37,201 bases of DNA. It comes from Desulfuromonadales bacterium (GTDB taxonomy: Bacteria; Desulfobacterota; Desulfuromonadia; Desulfuromonadales; BM103). The notes beneath the pieces are model-generated. The model worked only from the letters and a program-made list of their open reading frames with translations, had not been told where the DNA came from and searched no databases. Each line of letters opens with the position of its first letter. The first letter of the stretch is position 1. Shown here piece after piece: positions 1-10,185 of the stretch. The position numbers and the translations under genes are program-made. The stretch is from the NCBI GenBank assembly GCA_012974435.1, contig JAAXQF010000562.1, forward strand, positions 1 to 37,201, written 5' to 3'.

Positions 1-380
1 GTTTGGGTCGGGGCGATGAAAAAAAATCACCTAAGCCATTGACAGACCGGTGAAAAGCCGGTAAACAGGTTTATCTAAAGAGAGCACTGCCTGCCTAATC
101 AGTTGCCTGAGATAACTATTTTCCCTTTCATATAGCTTCCAACCCATGAGTACGGACTGACCTCAAACCTATAAGAATTTCTTAAAAATATATGCGTGGG
201 CTGTACAAAACTAATTGCCCGCAAAGATAACCTACCAACACATCATAATCATTTCGGACCGGAAAACTCGGAGAACAAGACCTCATTACATTCACAAATG
301 AATCATGCGGCGATCGCGGCAACCTTTTGCCGTTGTAAGCTGTGCGCTATTCTGAGCCGGTAGACTATCAAGGAGAACCG
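1..380. other. Upstream region and long leader before rho
   Basis: No convincing gene is visible. Bases 3-53 are open in one plus frame and end in TGA with a lysine-rich tail, which could be the last codons of an upstream gene, but 17 codons cannot be identified. A short inverted repeat (ACCGG at 46-50, CCGGT at 58-62) follows, without a T-run. The rest is AT-rich. About 200-300 bases would be untranslated leader if the promoter lies near the left end. Long rho leaders are known in other bacteria to allow autoregulation by Rho itself; whether that applies here is inference. Confidence 0.4.
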
Positions 381-1628
381 ATGAACCTGAAGGAATTGAA
401 AGAAAAGAAGATTACCGACCTTTCGGCGATTGCCAAGGAGCTTGGCGTCGAAGGGGCTTCAGGACTGCGCAAGCAAGATCTGATCTTCGCTATTCTCAAT
501 ACGACATCTGCCAAGAATGGAGCCATTTTTGGAGAGGGGGTCCTTGAGATTCTTCCCGATGGATTTGGCTTTTTGCGTGCTCCTGACGCTAATTACCTGC
601 CAGGGCCCGACGATATTTACGTTTCTCCTTCTCAAATTAGACGATTCAGCCTGAAGACCGGTGATACCGTGGCCGGCCAGATCAGGCCGCCGAAAGAAGG
701 CGAGCGTTACTTCGCTCTACTTAAGGTCGCCGAGGTCAACTTCGAGAACCCTGCGGTTGCTCGTGATAAGACCCTGTTTGACAACCTGACGCCCCTCTAT
801 CCAGATGAGCGCCTGATTCTGGAAAGCGAACCGGACAACCTTTCGGCTCGCGTCATCGATCTGGTTTCACCGGTTGGCAAGGGCCAGCGTGCCCTGATTG
901 TTGCTCCACCGAGGACCGGTAAGACGGTTCTGTTGCAGAACATTGCCAACTCGATTACAGCCAATCATCCGGAAGTCTACCTGATCGTTCTTTTGATCGA
1001 CGAGCGGCCCGAGGAAGTCACCGACATGCAGCGCACGGTCAATGGCGAGGTCATCTCCTCGACCTTTGACGAGCCTGCTACCCGTCACGTCCAGGTTGCC
1101 GAGATGGTCATTGAGAAGGCCCGCCGACTGGTCGAGCATAAACGCGATGTTGTTATTCTTCTCGACTCTATTACCCGCTTGGCGCGTGCCTACAATACGG
1201 TTGTACCGCCTTCTGGCAAGATCCTTTCCGGTGGTGTCGATTCCAACGCACTGCATAAGCCGAAGCGCTTCTTTGGCGCTGCCCGTAATATTGAAGAAGG
1301 TGGCAGTTTGACGATCATCGCCACGGCTCTGGTAGATACCGGCAGCAAGATGGACGAAGTCATCTTTGAAGAGTTCAAGGGCACCGGAAATATGGAGCTA
1401 CATCTTGACCGTCGCCTGGTCGAAAAGCGGTCCTTTCCAGCGATCGACATCAATAAATCCGGAACCCGTCGTGAAGAACTCCTGATTGACGAAAAGAGCC
1501 TGCAGCGCATCTGGTTGCTGCGCAAAGTGCTCTCATCAATGAACGTGGTTGATAGCATGGAGTTCCTGCGCGACAAGCTCGGTGATGCCAAGACTAACCA
1601 GGAATTTCTCGATAGCATGAATCGCTAA
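381..1628 (+). CDS. rho: Transcription termination factor Rho
   Basis: Hexameric RNA-dependent ATPase that ends transcription of untranslated RNA. The product is 415 residues, the usual length. An N-terminal helical domain ([10 protein letters not shown] start) is followed by the cold-shock-like RNA-binding domain (FGFLR, about residues 60-110). The ATPase core has the Walker A motif PPRTGKT near residue 180 and the DERPEE and [10 protein letters not shown] segments typical of Rho. The frame is open upstream to a GTG at 342, but the ATG at 381 has AGGAG at 371-375 with good spacing and gives the canonical N-terminus, so it was chosen. It stands first in the rho-rpmE-thyX-prfA run. Confidence 0.97.
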   Translation: MNLKELKEKKITDLSAIAKELGVEGASGLRKQDLIFAILNTTSAKNGAIFGEGVLEILPDGFGFLRAPDANYLPGPDDIYVSPSQIRRFSLKTGDTVAGQIRPPKEGERYFALLKVAEVNFENPAVARDKTLFDNLTPLYPDERLILESEPDNLSARVIDLVSPVGKGQRALIVAPPRTGKTVLLQNIANSITANHPEVYLIVLLIDERPEEVTDMQRTVNGEVISSTFDEPATRHVQVAEMVIEKARRLVEHKRDVVILLDSITRLARAYNTVVPPSGKILSGGVDSNALHKPKRFFGAARNIEEGGSLTIIATALVDTGSKMDEVIFEEFKGTGNMELHLDRRLVEKRSFPAIDINKSGTRREELLIDEKSLQRIWLLRKVLSSMNVVDSMEFLRDKLGDAKTNQEFLDSMNR

Positions 1629-1656
1629 GCTTGATTCTACTTAAGCTCATTGTCGC

Positions 1657-1678
1657 TTCTGGTGACAGATCACCAGAA
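1657..1678. repeat. Small hairpin downstream of rho
   Basis: A perfect 9-bp inverted repeat (TTCTGGTGA at 1657-1665, TCACCAGAA at 1670-1678) with a 4-base loop lies 28 bases after the rho stop. It has A residues rather than T residues on its 3' side, so it is not a standard intrinsic terminator for rho on the plus strand. It may protect the 3' end of the rho message or sit in the rpmE leader. Confidence 0.45.
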
Positions 1679-1784
1679 AAAGTTGCAATTGGTTATAAAT
1701 AGTGGTATCAAATCACTCTTTTAAGGCCTTCAAGGCCCACTAAATCCGCGACCTGTACCAAGCCAGGTCAATAGGAGCTAAACG

Positions 1785-1988
1785 ATGAAAGAAGGTATCC
1801 ATCCCAAATACGAGGCATCCACGGTCACTTGTCACTGTGGTAACTCATTCGAAACTAAATCGACCAAGGGCGACATCACGACGGAAATTTGCTCGTCTTG
1901 CCATCCCTTTTACACCGGCAAACAGAAGCTGATGGACACCGCCGGTCGGATCGAGCGTTTCCGCAAGATGTACGAAAAGAAAGACTAG
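1785..1988 (+). CDS. rpmE: 50S ribosomal protein L31, zinc-binding type
   Basis: Small protein of the large ribosomal subunit, 67 residues. The N-terminus (MKEGIHP) and the tail after TGKQK are typical of L31. Four cysteines, C16, C18, C36 and C39, make this the zinc-containing C+ form rather than the zinc-free paralogue made under zinc limitation. TAGGAGCT lies just before the ATG. It follows rho by 156 bases and has its own intrinsic terminator right after the stop. Confidence 0.96.
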   Translation: MKEGIHPKYEASTVTCHCGNSFETKSTKGDITTEICSSCHPFYTGKQKLMDTAGRIERFRKMYEKKD

Positions 1989-1996
1989 AGTTCTGG

Positions 1997-2030
1997 GGGG
2001 CGGCCCTGCTGGGTCGTCCCTTTATTTTTG
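1997..2030 (+). terminator. Intrinsic terminator after rpmE
   Basis: GGGGCGGCCC (1997-2006) pairs over 10 bp, with two G-T wobbles, with GGGTCGTCCC (2011-2020). The loop is TGCT and the tail is TTTATTTTTG. It starts 8 bases after the rpmE stop and separates rho-rpmE from thyX. Confidence 0.88.
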
Positions 2031-2123
2031 CTGCCGGGGTCACCGGCACAATCTCTTCCGCGTCCCGTTCCGGGACACGGCCCGGTTCACCGGACGACGC
2101 GGTCTTATTTGGGAACGAAGGCC

Positions 2124-2810
2124 ATGCACGTCCAACTTCTGTCACACACTCCTATTCCTGAACAGGTCGTTGCAGCTGCAGCGCGGCTTTGCTATTCCGA
2201 GTCTTCCATTGAGCAATTGCTTGGTCAGGCACCAGAGCAGATCGCCAAGATGTTGCAGAAGATTCTTGAGCTCGGCCACTTCTCGGTCCTTGAACACGCA
2301 TCTTTCACCTTTGGGATTGAAGGTATCAGTCGCGCCTGCTCCCATCAGCTTGTGCGTCATCGTATCGCCTCATTTTCACAACAGAGTCAGCGTTACGTCT
2401 CTCATGAACAGCAGTTCGATGCGATCGTCCCCGAGAGTATTCGCGAGCATCCAGCTTTGCTGGAACGGTTTGAGAAGCACATGCAGGTGACTCACGAGCT
2501 CTACAGCGACCTGATGGCTGCTGGCGTCCCCGCTGAGGATGCCCGCTTCGTACTGCCTAACGCGGCGACCACTAAGCTGGTGATGACCATGAACGCCCGC
2601 GAGCTGCATCATTTCTTCGCGCTGCGTTGCTGTCGCCGGGCCCAGTGGGAGATTCAAGCACTGGCTAAAGAAATGTTACAGCTGGCACGAGAGGCTTCAT
2701 CTCTACTCTTCGCTGAGGCCGGCCCCGGATGTCTAAAGCGGCCTTGCCCTGAAGGTGCTATGACCTGCGGCGAGATCAAGGCCGTACGTGAAGAGTATTG
2801 GCAACTGTAA
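2124..2810 (+). CDS. thyX: Flavin-dependent thymidylate synthase ThyX
   Basis: Makes dTMP from dUMP using FAD, NADPH and methylenetetrahydrofolate. From the ATG at 2124 the product is 228 residues. The signature RHRX7S is present as RHR (residues 78-80) followed by S88. The C-terminal region contains the usual FALRCCRRAQWEI segment (RxxxxxQWEI type) of the FAD/dUMP site. The frame is open upstream to 2028, but that part overlaps the rpmE terminator and looks non-coding; GAAGG at 2116-2120 supports the ATG at 2124. ThyX instead of ThyA fits the Geobacter-like neighbourhood. Confidence 0.95.
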   Translation: MHVQLLSHTPIPEQVVAAAARLCYSESSIEQLLGQAPEQIAKMLQKILELGHFSVLEHASFTFGIEGISRACSHQLVRHRIASFSQQSQRYVSHEQQFDAIVPESIREHPALLERFEKHMQVTHELYSDLMAAGVPAEDARFVLPNAATTKLVMTMNARELHHFFALRCCRRAQWEIQALAKEMLQLAREASSLLFAEAGPGCLKRPCPEGAMTCGEIKAVREEYWQL

Positions 2811-2876
2811 TTCAACCCTGAACCTGTGATTGCGAGTTCATATCGGACTCAACATCAAAAACGATGATAAATCCCC

Positions 2877-3944
2877 ATGCTGAATAAACTTGAAGAAGTT
2901 GCTGATCGCTTTCGCGAGGTCGAGGGCTTGCTCTCCGACCCTACGGTGATGAATGATCAGAACCGTTATCGTGCCCTGACCATAGAGCACTCCGCGCTGA
3001 TTGATGTCGTTAAGGGTTACGAGCGTTGCTGTCGCATCAGAGAGGAAATTGCCGGTAGCCAGGAGCTCCTTAAGGACCCGGATGCCGAGGTTCGCGAAAT
3101 GGCGAACGCCGAAGTCTCAGAGCTCGAAACAGAACTAACTGAGCTTGAGGAGCAACTCAAGCTCATGCTGCTGCCCAAGGATCCAAATGACCAGAGGAAC
3201 GTCGTTCTTGAAGTCCGCGCCGGTACCGGTGGCGACGAAGCGGCTCTGTTCTCCGGTGACCTTTTTCGCATGTACTGCCGATATGCCGACCGACAAGGTT
3301 GGAAGGTGGAGCTGCTCAATACGGCCGAATCGGAAGCGGGTGGTTACAAAGAAGTGATCGCTCTGGTCAGCGGTAAAGGGGTCTTCTCACGCTTCAAGTA
3401 CGAGAGCGGCACGCACCGGGTGCAGCGGGTTCCGGAAACCGAGACCCAGGGGCGGATTCATACTTCGGCCTGTACCGTAGCGGTGATGCCGGAAGCTGAT
3501 GATGTTGAAGTCGATATTGATCCGTCCGATTTGCGCATTGACCTCTACCGGGCCTCCGGAGCTGGCGGGCAGCACGTCAACAAGACCGAATCCGCAGTGC
3601 GGATAACCCATGTTCCGACCGGGGTTGTGGTCGCTTGCCAGGATGAAAAATCCCAGCACAAGAACAAAGCCAGGGCGATGAAGGTTCTAAAATCGCGAAT
3701 CCTGGATGCCATGCAGGCTGAACAGCATGCGAAGATGGCCGCCGATCGTAAGAGCCAGGTTGGCAGCGGCGATCGCTCAGAACGTATCCGCACCTATAAC
3801 TTTCCTCAGGGGCGCTGTACGGATCACCGCGTTAACCTGACGCTTTACAAGCTTGAAGCCATCATGCAAGGTGATCTTGATGAAGTCATCGACACCTTGA
3901 CGACCCATGCCCAGGCCGAACTGATGGCGGGTCCGGACAGCTGA
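2877..3944 (+). CDS. prfA: Peptide chain release factor 1
   Basis: Recognises UAA and UAG stop codons and triggers peptide release. It is 355 residues. The stop-codon-reading segment is [10 protein letters not shown] near residue 186 (PxT type, which marks RF1 rather than RF2). The catalytic GGQ lies near residue 230 in [12 protein letters not shown]. It is followed 17 bases later by prmC, whose product methylates the GGQ glutamine. Upstream of the ATG at 2877 I see no Shine-Dalgarno site, and no better start is available in frame. Confidence 0.96.
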   Translation: MLNKLEEVADRFREVEGLLSDPTVMNDQNRYRALTIEHSALIDVVKGYERCCRIREEIAGSQELLKDPDAEVREMANAEVSELETELTELEEQLKLMLLPKDPNDQRNVVLEVRAGTGGDEAALFSGDLFRMYCRYADRQGWKVELLNTAESEAGGYKEVIALVSGKGVFSRFKYESGTHRVQRVPETETQGRIHTSACTVAVMPEADDVEVDIDPSDLRIDLYRASGAGGQHVNKTESAVRITHVPTGVVVACQDEKSQHKNKARAMKVLKSRILDAMQAEQHAKMAADRKSQVGSGDRSERIRTYNFPQGRCTDHRVNLTLYKLEAIMQGDLDEVIDTLTTHAQAELMAGPDS

Positions 3945-3961
3945 TTACACAGGGAGTTCGC

Positions 3962-4813
3962 TTGACTGAGCGCTGGACGGTCCTCAAAATTCTGCAATGG
4001 ACGGCAGACTATTTTACTGGCAAGGAGATCGCTTCTGCACGTCTGGAAGCCGAACTGTTGCTTGCGGCCACTCTTGACCTGGACCGGGTCGGTCTCTATG
4101 TCAATTTTGAACGTCCGCTTGATTCATCTGAGTTGGCTGCTTTTCGCGAACGGGTACAGAGGCGCGCCAAAGGCGAACCGGTTCAGTATATTCTTGGCGA
4201 AACAGAATTCTGGTCTTTGCCTTTCACGGTCAGTCCGGCAGTTCTGGTGCCGCGTGCGGATACAGAAGTTCTGGTTGAGGAAGCTTTGTCACGGGTCGAA
4301 GGGCCTGTTCATCTTCTCGATGTCGGCACGGGCAGCGGCGCTATCGCGGTCGCTATGGCTCACGAAAAGCCAGAAATCCAAGTCACGGCCATTGATTGCA
4401 GCGAAGAAGCCCTGCAAGTGGCTTGTGGCAACGCCGAACGCAACGGGGTGGCAGAGCGCGTGAGCTGTTTTGCCGGTGACCTGGCTGAGCTGCCACCGGG
4501 TCCTTTTGCAATGGTCGTGAGTAACCCACCCTATATTCCGACTGCGGATTGTGAGCAGTTGATGCCGGAGGTTCGTGACCATGAGCCTCGTCTGGCTCTC
4601 GATGGTGGCGAAGATGGTTTAACCGCTTATCGTCAGCTTACGTCCCAGGCCGGCAAAATACTCCTTGCGGGGGGCTGGTTGCTGGTTGAGGTCGGTATCG
4701 GCCAGGCCGAAGACGTTGTCGCCCTGTTCAAGGCGGCTGGTCTTGCCGAGATCAAATGTCGTGATGATTACGCCGGTATCTCCCGGGTTGTCGCAGGACG
4801 TAAAAAACTTTAA
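3962..4813 (+). CDS. prmC: Release factor glutamine methyltransferase
   Basis: S-adenosylmethionine-dependent enzyme that methylates the GGQ glutamine of RF1 and RF2. It is 283 residues: an N-terminal helical domain, then a Rossmann methyltransferase domain with the SAM loop DVGTGSGAIA near residue 120 and the substrate-binding NPPY near residue 189. The start is a TTG at 3962 with AGGGAG about 5 bases upstream. Close spacing after prfA indicates cotranscription of enzyme and substrate. Confidence 0.96.
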   Translation: MTERWTVLKILQWTADYFTGKEIASARLEAELLLAATLDLDRVGLYVNFERPLDSSELAAFRERVQRRAKGEPVQYILGETEFWSLPFTVSPAVLVPRADTEVLVEEALSRVEGPVHLLDVGTGSGAIAVAMAHEKPEIQVTAIDCSEEALQVACGNAERNGVAERVSCFAGDLAELPPGPFAMVVSNPPYIPTADCEQLMPEVRDHEPRLALDGGEDGLTAYRQLTSQAGKILLAGGWLLVEVGIGQAEDVVALFKAAGLAEIKCRDDYAGISRVVAGRKKL

Positions 4814-4888
4814 CCTTTCGGCCGTTGAACACTTTTCTTCGTGCCCTCTGCGCACCTTTTGGTAAATAGATTAAAGAGGTAAGAAATT

Positions 4889-6142
4889 TTGGATAAGTTG
4901 ATCATACATGGTGGTAAACGACTGTCCGGCGAGGTTGCTGTGAGTGGAGCCAAGAACGCTGCCTTGCCGCTTCTTTTCGCCACATTGCTCTCTCCCGGGC
5001 CACACCGGTTGAGGAATCTCCCGCGTTTGCGTGATATCACCACTGCCGAGCGCTTGCTGGCAGAACTCGGCGCCGAGGTGGATAGCAGTAACGGCACCTT
5101 GAAAATTGCGACCGAGCAGATCAACAGCATGGAAGCACCTTATGAACTGGTACGTACCATGCGTGCGTCGGTTCTGGTTCTTGGCCCGCTGCTGGCCCGC
5201 TACGGTAAAGCCCGGGTCAGCTTGCCCGGCGGTTGCGCTATTGGCGCGCGGCCGATTAACCTGCATCTCAAGGGACTCGAAGCCATGGGCGCAGAGATTC
5301 ATCTTGAGAACGGTTATGTCGAGGCCAGCGCTGCTCGCCTGGAAGGAGCTCGCATCCACTTCGATGTACCGACCGTTGGTGGCACTGAAAATCTGATGAT
5401 GGCGGCGACTCTTGCCCGTGGCACCACGATTCTTGAGAATGCAGCACGTGAACCGGAAATCATTGATCTCGCCAAGGCCTTGCAGGGTATGGGGGCCTCT
5501 ATCGAGGGTGCCGGCACTGACACCATAATGATCGAGGGCGTTGACGATCTCTCGCCGATGGATTACCAGGTGATGCCCGATCGCATCGAGGCCGGAACCT
5601 TTCTGGTGGCTGCAGCCATGACCGGCGGCCGGGTTGGCGTTAAAGGTGGTTGTGCCGAACATATGGAAGCGCTGCTCAGCAAGCTTGAAGAGGCTGGCGC
5701 AACGGTGGCCGCGACGCCGGAAACCCTCTGGGTTGAAGGGCCGCAGGAGATTCAGTCAGTCAACATCAAGACCCAGCCGCATCCGGGTTTTCCGACCGAT
5801 ATGCAAGCTCAATTCATGGCGATGATGACCCTCGGTAACAGCACCAGCATGATTACCGAAGCGGTTTTCGAGAATCGATTTATGCACGTCAGCGAACTGC
5901 AGCGGATGGGTGCAGATATCTCTATCGAAGGCAATACCGCTGCCGTTAAAGGTGTCTCGGCTTTACACGGTGCGCCGGTGATGGCGACCGACCTGCGCGC
6001 CAGCGCATGTCTGGTCCTCGCCGGATTGGCTGCGGACAATACCACCGAGATCAGCCGCATCTATCATCTGGATCGCGGTTATGAAAACCTGGAAGAGAAG
6101 TTCCGCAGTCTGGGCGCGGATATTGAGCGCGTTCCGGAATAA
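4889..6142 (+). CDS. murA: UDP-N-acetylglucosamine 1-carboxyvinyltransferase MurA
   Basis: First committed step of peptidoglycan synthesis: transfer of enolpyruvate from PEP to UDP-GlcNAc in the cytoplasm. It is 417 residues, normal for the family. The N-terminus has the family motif SGAKNAALP. The active-site loop carries the nucleophile C116 in PGGCAIG, so this is a fosfomycin-sensitive-type enzyme. The start is TTG at 4889 with a purine-rich AGAGGT upstream. It lies between prmC and hisG. Confidence 0.96.
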   Translation: MDKLIIHGGKRLSGEVAVSGAKNAALPLLFATLLSPGPHRLRNLPRLRDITTAERLLAELGAEVDSSNGTLKIATEQINSMEAPYELVRTMRASVLVLGPLLARYGKARVSLPGGCAIGARPINLHLKGLEAMGAEIHLENGYVEASAARLEGARIHFDVPTVGGTENLMMAATLARGTTILENAAREPEIIDLAKALQGMGASIEGAGTDTIMIEGVDDLSPMDYQVMPDRIEAGTFLVAAAMTGGRVGVKGGCAEHMEALLSKLEEAGATVAATPETLWVEGPQEIQSVNIKTQPHPGFPTDMQAQFMAMMTLGNSTSMITEAVFENRFMHVSELQRMGADISIEGNTAAVKGVSALHGAPVMATDLRASACLVLAGLAADNTTEISRIYHLDRGYENLEEKFRSLGADIERVPE

Positions 6143-6232
6143 AATTAAAGTGACTTTGATGGTGCTCACTGGGTACACTGAGAAGTTGTCGAACCTTCTG
6201 TTGTTTACTGCCCGTTTCAACTGGATTAAAAT

Positions 6233-6895
6233 ATGAATGACTATTTGACCTTCGCCCTGCCTAAAGGGCGTATTATGCAGGACTCCATGGAGTTGTTTGC
6301 CAAAATTGGCATTACCTGCCCGGAAATGGATGATCCTGGTCGCAAGCTGGTTTTTGAAAATCGTGACGACAAATTGCGTTTCATGGCTGTGCGTTCTCAG
6401 GATGTTCCGACCTATGTCGAGCAGGGCTGCGCTGATATTGGTGTGGTCGGCAAAGACACTCTGCTGGAGCAGGAGAAAGATCTCTACGAGCCGCTCGACC
6501 TACAGTTTGGTTACTGTCGTCTGGTGGTGGCCGAGCCGAAAGAGCTGCGTCAGGATGATGACCCTGCCGGCTGGTCGAATATTCGGGTGGCCAGTAAATA
6601 TCCCAACATGACAGAGAAATATTTCGCCGCAAAAGGTGTTCAGGTCGAGGTCATCAAGCTGTACGGATCGATTGAGCTTGCACCGTTGGTCGGTTTGACC
6701 GAGCGTATTGTTGACCTGGTGTCGACCGGCGGAACCATGCGCGAAAATGGCCTGGTCGAGGTGGAAACGATTGCCGAAGTCACCAGCCGTCTGATTGTGA
6801 ATCGTGCCAGTCTCAAAACCAAGCATCGTCGGATTTCCAAATTGATCGAAGACCTGGAAAGAGTCATCGAAGATGGCCCACGGATTTCCGCCTGA
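6233..6895 (+). CDS. hisG: ATP phosphoribosyltransferase, short form
   Basis: First step of histidine synthesis: ATP plus PRPP gives phosphoribosyl-ATP. The 220 residues contain only the catalytic part (ALPKGRI start, VVGKDTL, and a PRPP-binding ATGGTMRENGL-like segment seen as STGGTMRENGL). The C-terminal regulatory domain of long HisG is missing, so this is the HisGS type, which normally needs HisZ. No hisZ is in the window. No clear Shine-Dalgarno site precedes the ATG at 6233. It is first in the his run. Confidence 0.95.
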   Translation: MNDYLTFALPKGRIMQDSMELFAKIGITCPEMDDPGRKLVFENRDDKLRFMAVRSQDVPTYVEQGCADIGVVGKDTLLEQEKDLYEPLDLQFGYCRLVVAEPKELRQDDDPAGWSNIRVASKYPNMTEKYFAAKGVQVEVIKLYGSIELAPLVGLTERIVDLVSTGGTMRENGLVEVETIAEVTSRLIVNRASLKTKHRRISKLIEDLERVIEDGPRISA

Positions 6896-6919
6896 CCTGA
6901 CCGCCCCAAGGAGATAACC

Positions 6920-8215
6920 ATGATTCGGTTTCTGCGTTTTTCAGATGCCGGCTTTGCTGAAAACTTTCGCGAGATCAGTGAGCGTGGCGAGATCACACCG
7001 CCCGGAGTTCTTGAAACGGTTCAGGAGATCCTTAACGATGTCCGTAAACGTGGCGACGCAGCGCTTTGTGAATATACAGAGCGCTTTGATCGTCTCAAGC
7101 TTGATGCTGCAACTCTCGAAGTCTCTGCTGATGAGATAACAAATGCTCTTGCTGCCGTCGATAGCGAGACCCTGGCAACCTTGCAGCTGGCTGCCGATCG
7201 GATTGCATCTTTCCACGCCAAGCAAAAAGAAGAGACCTGGCTCTCCGACGACGAACCTGATATCCGTTTGGGACAGATGATCACCCCGCTTGACCGTGTC
7301 GGAATTTACGTGCCGGGCGGTAAGGCTGCTTACCCCTCGTCCGTGCTGATGAACGCGGTACCGGCCAAGGTGGCAGGCGTTGGCGAAGTCATTATGGTCG
7401 TACCGATGCCTGATGGTGTGGTTAATCCCTACGTGCTCGCTGCCGCCCATCTTGCTGGCGTCGACAGAATTTTCAAGCTGGGTGGTGCCCAGGCTGTGGC
7501 GGCTCTTGCCTACGGCACGGAGACGGTACCGAAGGTCGACAAGATTACCGGGCCCGGCAATATTTTTGTGGCCACGGCCAAACGTCTGGTCTTCGGCACG
7601 GTCGATATCGACATGATCGCCGGACCGAGTGAAATTCTGGTCATCAATGACGGCAGTGGCAACCCGGCGCATATTGCCGCAGATATGCTTTCCCAAGCCG
7701 AGCATGATGAACTGGCCGCAGCTCTGCTGATTACGACCGACGAAGCTTTTGGTCAGCAGGTTGCCAAGGAATTGGAAATCCAGTTGCGGGATCTGTCGCG
7801 TGCCGCAATCGCCCGACAGTCGATCGATAATTTCGGTGCGATTATCCTTGCCCGTGATCTGGATGAAGCGGCGGCCTTCAGCAACAAGATTGCTCCGGAG
7901 CACCTTGAACTTGCGGTTGATGAGCCCTTTGACCTGCTACCGAAGATAAGGCATGCTGGTGCGGTCTTCCTCGGTCACAACACCCCGGAAGCTGCGGGTG
8001 ACTATCTGGCTGGACCGAACCACACCCTGCCGACCGGCGGCACGGCACGTTTTTTCTCACCGCTGGGCACCGAAGACTTTGTCAAAAAAACGAGTTTGAT
8101 TTCCTTCAGCGCTGAAGGGTTGAACCGGTTGGGTGCGGATATTATTAAAATTGCCGAGCTGGAAGGGCTGGAAGCTCATGCTAAATCAGTTTCGATTCGG
8201 TTGAAAAAAAGCTAG
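6920..8215 (+). CDS. hisD: Histidinol dehydrogenase
   Basis: Zinc enzyme that oxidises L-histidinol to histidine in two NAD-dependent steps, the last reactions of the pathway. It is 431 residues. Visible family segments are [33 protein letters not shown] (zinc and substrate ligands), the catalytic PEHLE and [16 protein letters not shown] lies just before the ATG. It begins 25 bases after hisG and is followed by hisB. Confidence 0.97.
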   Translation: MIRFLRFSDAGFAENFREISERGEITPPGVLETVQEILNDVRKRGDAALCEYTERFDRLKLDAATLEVSADEITNALAAVDSETLATLQLAADRIASFHAKQKEETWLSDDEPDIRLGQMITPLDRVGIYVPGGKAAYPSSVLMNAVPAKVAGVGEVIMVVPMPDGVVNPYVLAAAHLAGVDRIFKLGGAQAVAALAYGTETVPKVDKITGPGNIFVATAKRLVFGTVDIDMIAGPSEILVINDGSGNPAHIAADMLSQAEHDELAAALLITTDEAFGQQVAKELEIQLRDLSRAAIARQSIDNFGAIILARDLDEAAAFSNKIAPEHLELAVDEPFDLLPKIRHAGAVFLGHNTPEAAGDYLAGPNHTLPTGGTARFFSPLGTEDFVKKTSLISFSAEGLNRLGADIIKIAELEGLEAHAKSVSIRLKKS

Positions 8216-8261
8216 GTTTTCTATTCATGTTGATAATGATAATTCCCTGATGGAGGAACCC

Positions 8262-8852
8262 ATGGCAAGGACCGCTACGATTGATCGTAGTACCAAAGAG
8301 ACCAGCATCAAATTAACCCTCGAGTTGGATGGTCGCGGTGAGCACCAGATTGAATCCGGAGTGCCTTTCTTCGATCATATGCTGACCCAGATCGCTCGCC
8401 ACGGTTTTTTCGATCTGCACCTCGATGCCAAAGGTGACCTGGAGATAGATGCCCACCATACGGTAGAGGATGTCGGTATCTGTCTTGGTGAAGCTTTCAA
8501 GAAGGCGCTCGGTGACAAGACCGGGATTCGTCGATATGGTCGTGGCACCATGCCGATGCATGAAGCGCTGGCGGCGGTTATCCTTGATTTTTCGGGGCGT
8601 CCATTCCTGGTCTTCAATGTGCCCCTGCCGAAAGCCCAGGTTGGTAACTTCGAGCTGGAACTGGTCGAAGAGTTCTTCACGGCCTTTTGTAACCACTCCG
8701 GAGCCAACGTTCACGTGAACCTGGCTTATGGCGACAACCTGCATCATATCGTCGAAGCGGTTTTTAAGGCCTTTGCACGAGCCCTGGATGACGCAACCCA
8801 GTTTGACTCCCGGATTGAAGGAGTTCTTTCCTCTAAGGGAAGCCTTGAATAG
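8262..8852 (+). CDS. hisB: Imidazoleglycerol-phosphate dehydratase
   Basis: Manganese-dependent dehydration of imidazole glycerol phosphate to imidazole acetol phosphate. It is 196 residues and monofunctional: no histidinol-phosphatase domain is attached. The metal-binding repeats are visible as [23 protein letters not shown] and [10 protein letters not shown]. The frame opens at an ATG at 8250, but GGAGGA at 8252-8257 sits inside that extension and points to the ATG at 8262. Its substrate is made by HisF/HisH, both of which are disrupted here. Confidence 0.96.
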   Translation: MARTATIDRSTKETSIKLTLELDGRGEHQIESGVPFFDHMLTQIARHGFFDLHLDAKGDLEIDAHHTVEDVGICLGEAFKKALGDKTGIRRYGRGTMPMHEALAAVILDFSGRPFLVFNVPLPKAQVGNFELELVEEFFTAFCNHSGANVHVNLAYGDNLHHIVEAVFKAFARALDDATQFDSRIEGVLSSKGSLE

Positions 8853-8882
8853 CAATAAAGAAGGATTGGATAGAAATTCAGC

Positions 8883-9352
8883 ATGATCACGATCATAGAT
8901 TATGAAATGGGTAACCTGCGTAGCGTCGAAAAAGCTTTTGAAAAGCTTGGTTACGCCGCCAGAGTCAGCAGCAACCCCGCAGACCTTGAGAATACGGATA
9001 AGATCGTCCTGCCCGGTGTTGGTGCTTTTCGCGACTGCATCAATAACCTGCGTGCCGGTGGTTTCGTCGAGCCTTTGCTCAAGCATGTCGAGTCCGGCAA
9101 GCCGTTAACAATATTCAGATCAAGCAGGACGCCCCGATCTTTAAGAATACTGCCGAAGGCAGCTACGTCTACTTCGTGCATTCCTATTATTGTTCTGCCG
9201 ACAATCAGGATGATGTGGCGGCGAGCTGCCGGTACGGAGAGATAGAGTTTTGTGCCGCAATCTGGCGTGACAACCTCATGGCCACCCAGTTTCATCCCGA
9301 GAAGAGCCAGGACATCGGCCTGAACATATTCAAGAATTTTGGAGAGCTGTAA
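8883..9352 (+). pseudogene. hisH: hisH with internal out-of-frame deletion
   Basis: HisH is the glutaminase subunit of imidazole glycerol phosphate synthase. The first about 74 codons read as normal HisH (MITIIDYEMGNLRS, LPGVGAFRD) up to SGKPL at 9093-9107. The next in-frame codons are unrelated. From 9107 another frame continues as a normal HisH C-terminus (NNIQIKQDAP, YFVHSYY, ATQFHPEKS) to TAA at 9350-9352, directly before hisA. About 45-50 residues are absent, including the family's GxCxG nucleophile elbow. The catalytic His and Glu (HPE) remain, out of frame. Either a real deletion or an assembly error; a programmed frameshift would not restore the lost residues. Confidence 0.9.
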
Positions 9353-10081
9353 ATGATCATTCTCCCGGCAATTGATCTCAAGGAAGGCCGCTGTGTCCGT
9401 CTGGAGCAGGGCTTGATGGATAAGGATACTGTTTACAACGACAACCCCGGCGAACAGGCGCGCATCTGGCAGAATCAGGGTGGCGAATTGCTGCATATCG
9501 TTGACCTGGACGGGGCCTTCGCCGGTGTGCCGAAGAATAAAGAGGCGATCAAGGCGATTGTCGATGCTATCGATATCCCTTCGGAGTTGGGTGGTGGTAT
9601 CCGTGACATGCAGACCATTGAAGCTTATCTGGAGTTGGGCATCGACCGGGTGATTCTCGGCACAATCGCCAAAGAGAAGCCGTCGCTGGTCGAAGAAGCC
9701 TGCAAGAAGTTTCCGGGCCAGATCGTGGTCGGCATCGACGCCAAGGATGGCCTGGTGGCGATACGCGGCTGGGCTGATGTCACTGAAAAAAAGGCGACCG
9801 AGATGGCCAAGGAGATGGAAGGCTTCGGTGTCGAGGCGATCATCTATACCGATATTGCCCGCGACGGCATGATGCAGGGGCCGAACATCGAGGCGACCAA
9901 GGCGCTGGCCGAGTCGATCAATATTCAGGTGATCGCTTCCGGTGGTCTCTCGACTCTTGATGATATCCGTCGGCTGATAGCGATTGAGTCTTCCGGGGTG
10001 ACCGGAGTGATCACCGGCAAGGCGATTTATTCCGGAGCCATCGATTTGCGTGAAGCGGTGGCCTTGACTAAAGGTCAATAA
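9353..10081 (+). CDS. hisA: ProFAR isomerase HisA
   Basis: (beta-alpha)8-barrel enzyme that opens the ribose ring of ProFAR to give PRFAR, the substrate of HisF. It is 242 residues and complete. Catalytic aspartates are seen in [13 protein letters not shown] (residue 8) and in [12 protein letters not shown]; phosphate-binding glycine loops are present as ELGGGIRD and ASGGLST. The ATG directly follows the hisH stop, so translation would normally be coupled to hisH. Confidence 0.96.
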   Translation: MIILPAIDLKEGRCVRLEQGLMDKDTVYNDNPGEQARIWQNQGGELLHIVDLDGAFAGVPKNKEAIKAIVDAIDIPSELGGGIRDMQTIEAYLELGIDRVILGTIAKEKPSLVEEACKKFPGQIVVGIDAKDGLVAIRGWADVTEKKATEMAKEMEGFGVEAIIYTDIARDGMMQGPNIEATKALAESINIQVIASGGLSTLDDIRRLIAIESSGVTGVITGKAIYSGAIDLREAVALTKGQ

Positions 10082-10185
10082 CATCAGGAAATGGGAACAG
10101 GGAGCAGGGAACTAGGATAAGGCTCAATACACTTCCTTGAACCTTTAACCCTGAACCTTGTGCCTGAAAGCCCTATAGGATTTCT
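10082..10185. repeat. Degenerate low-complexity repeats between hisA and hisF
   Basis: The 104-base spacer holds short imperfect tandem units: GGGAACAGGGAGCAGGGAAC on the left and CTTGAACCTTTAACCCTGAA on the right. The motif AACCCTGAACC(T)TGTG at 10147-10162 is nearly identical to AACCCTGAACCTGTG at 2814-2828, between thyX and prfA. It looks like a dispersed intergenic element that copied or spread within the genome. No gene or terminator is seen here. Confidence 0.5.

Noticed and set aside
3-53. Possible C-terminal tail of an upstream gene
   Set aside because: Only 17 codons are visible; gene identity cannot be supported, so it is mentioned only in the leader entry.
1657-1678. Intrinsic terminator for rho
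   Set aside because: The hairpin is good but is followed by A residues, not a T-run, on the plus strand.
6941-7903. Long antisense open frame of 320 codons across hisD
   Set aside because: It lies opposite clearly coding hisD, has no family features and is explained by GC-rich codon use; the same holds for long antisense frames across hisA and rpoD.
9012-9245. Continued open frame of hisH giving a 120-residue protein
   Set aside because: After residue 75 the sequence is out-of-frame HisH C-terminal DNA; the true homology continues in another frame, so it is not a novel short protein.
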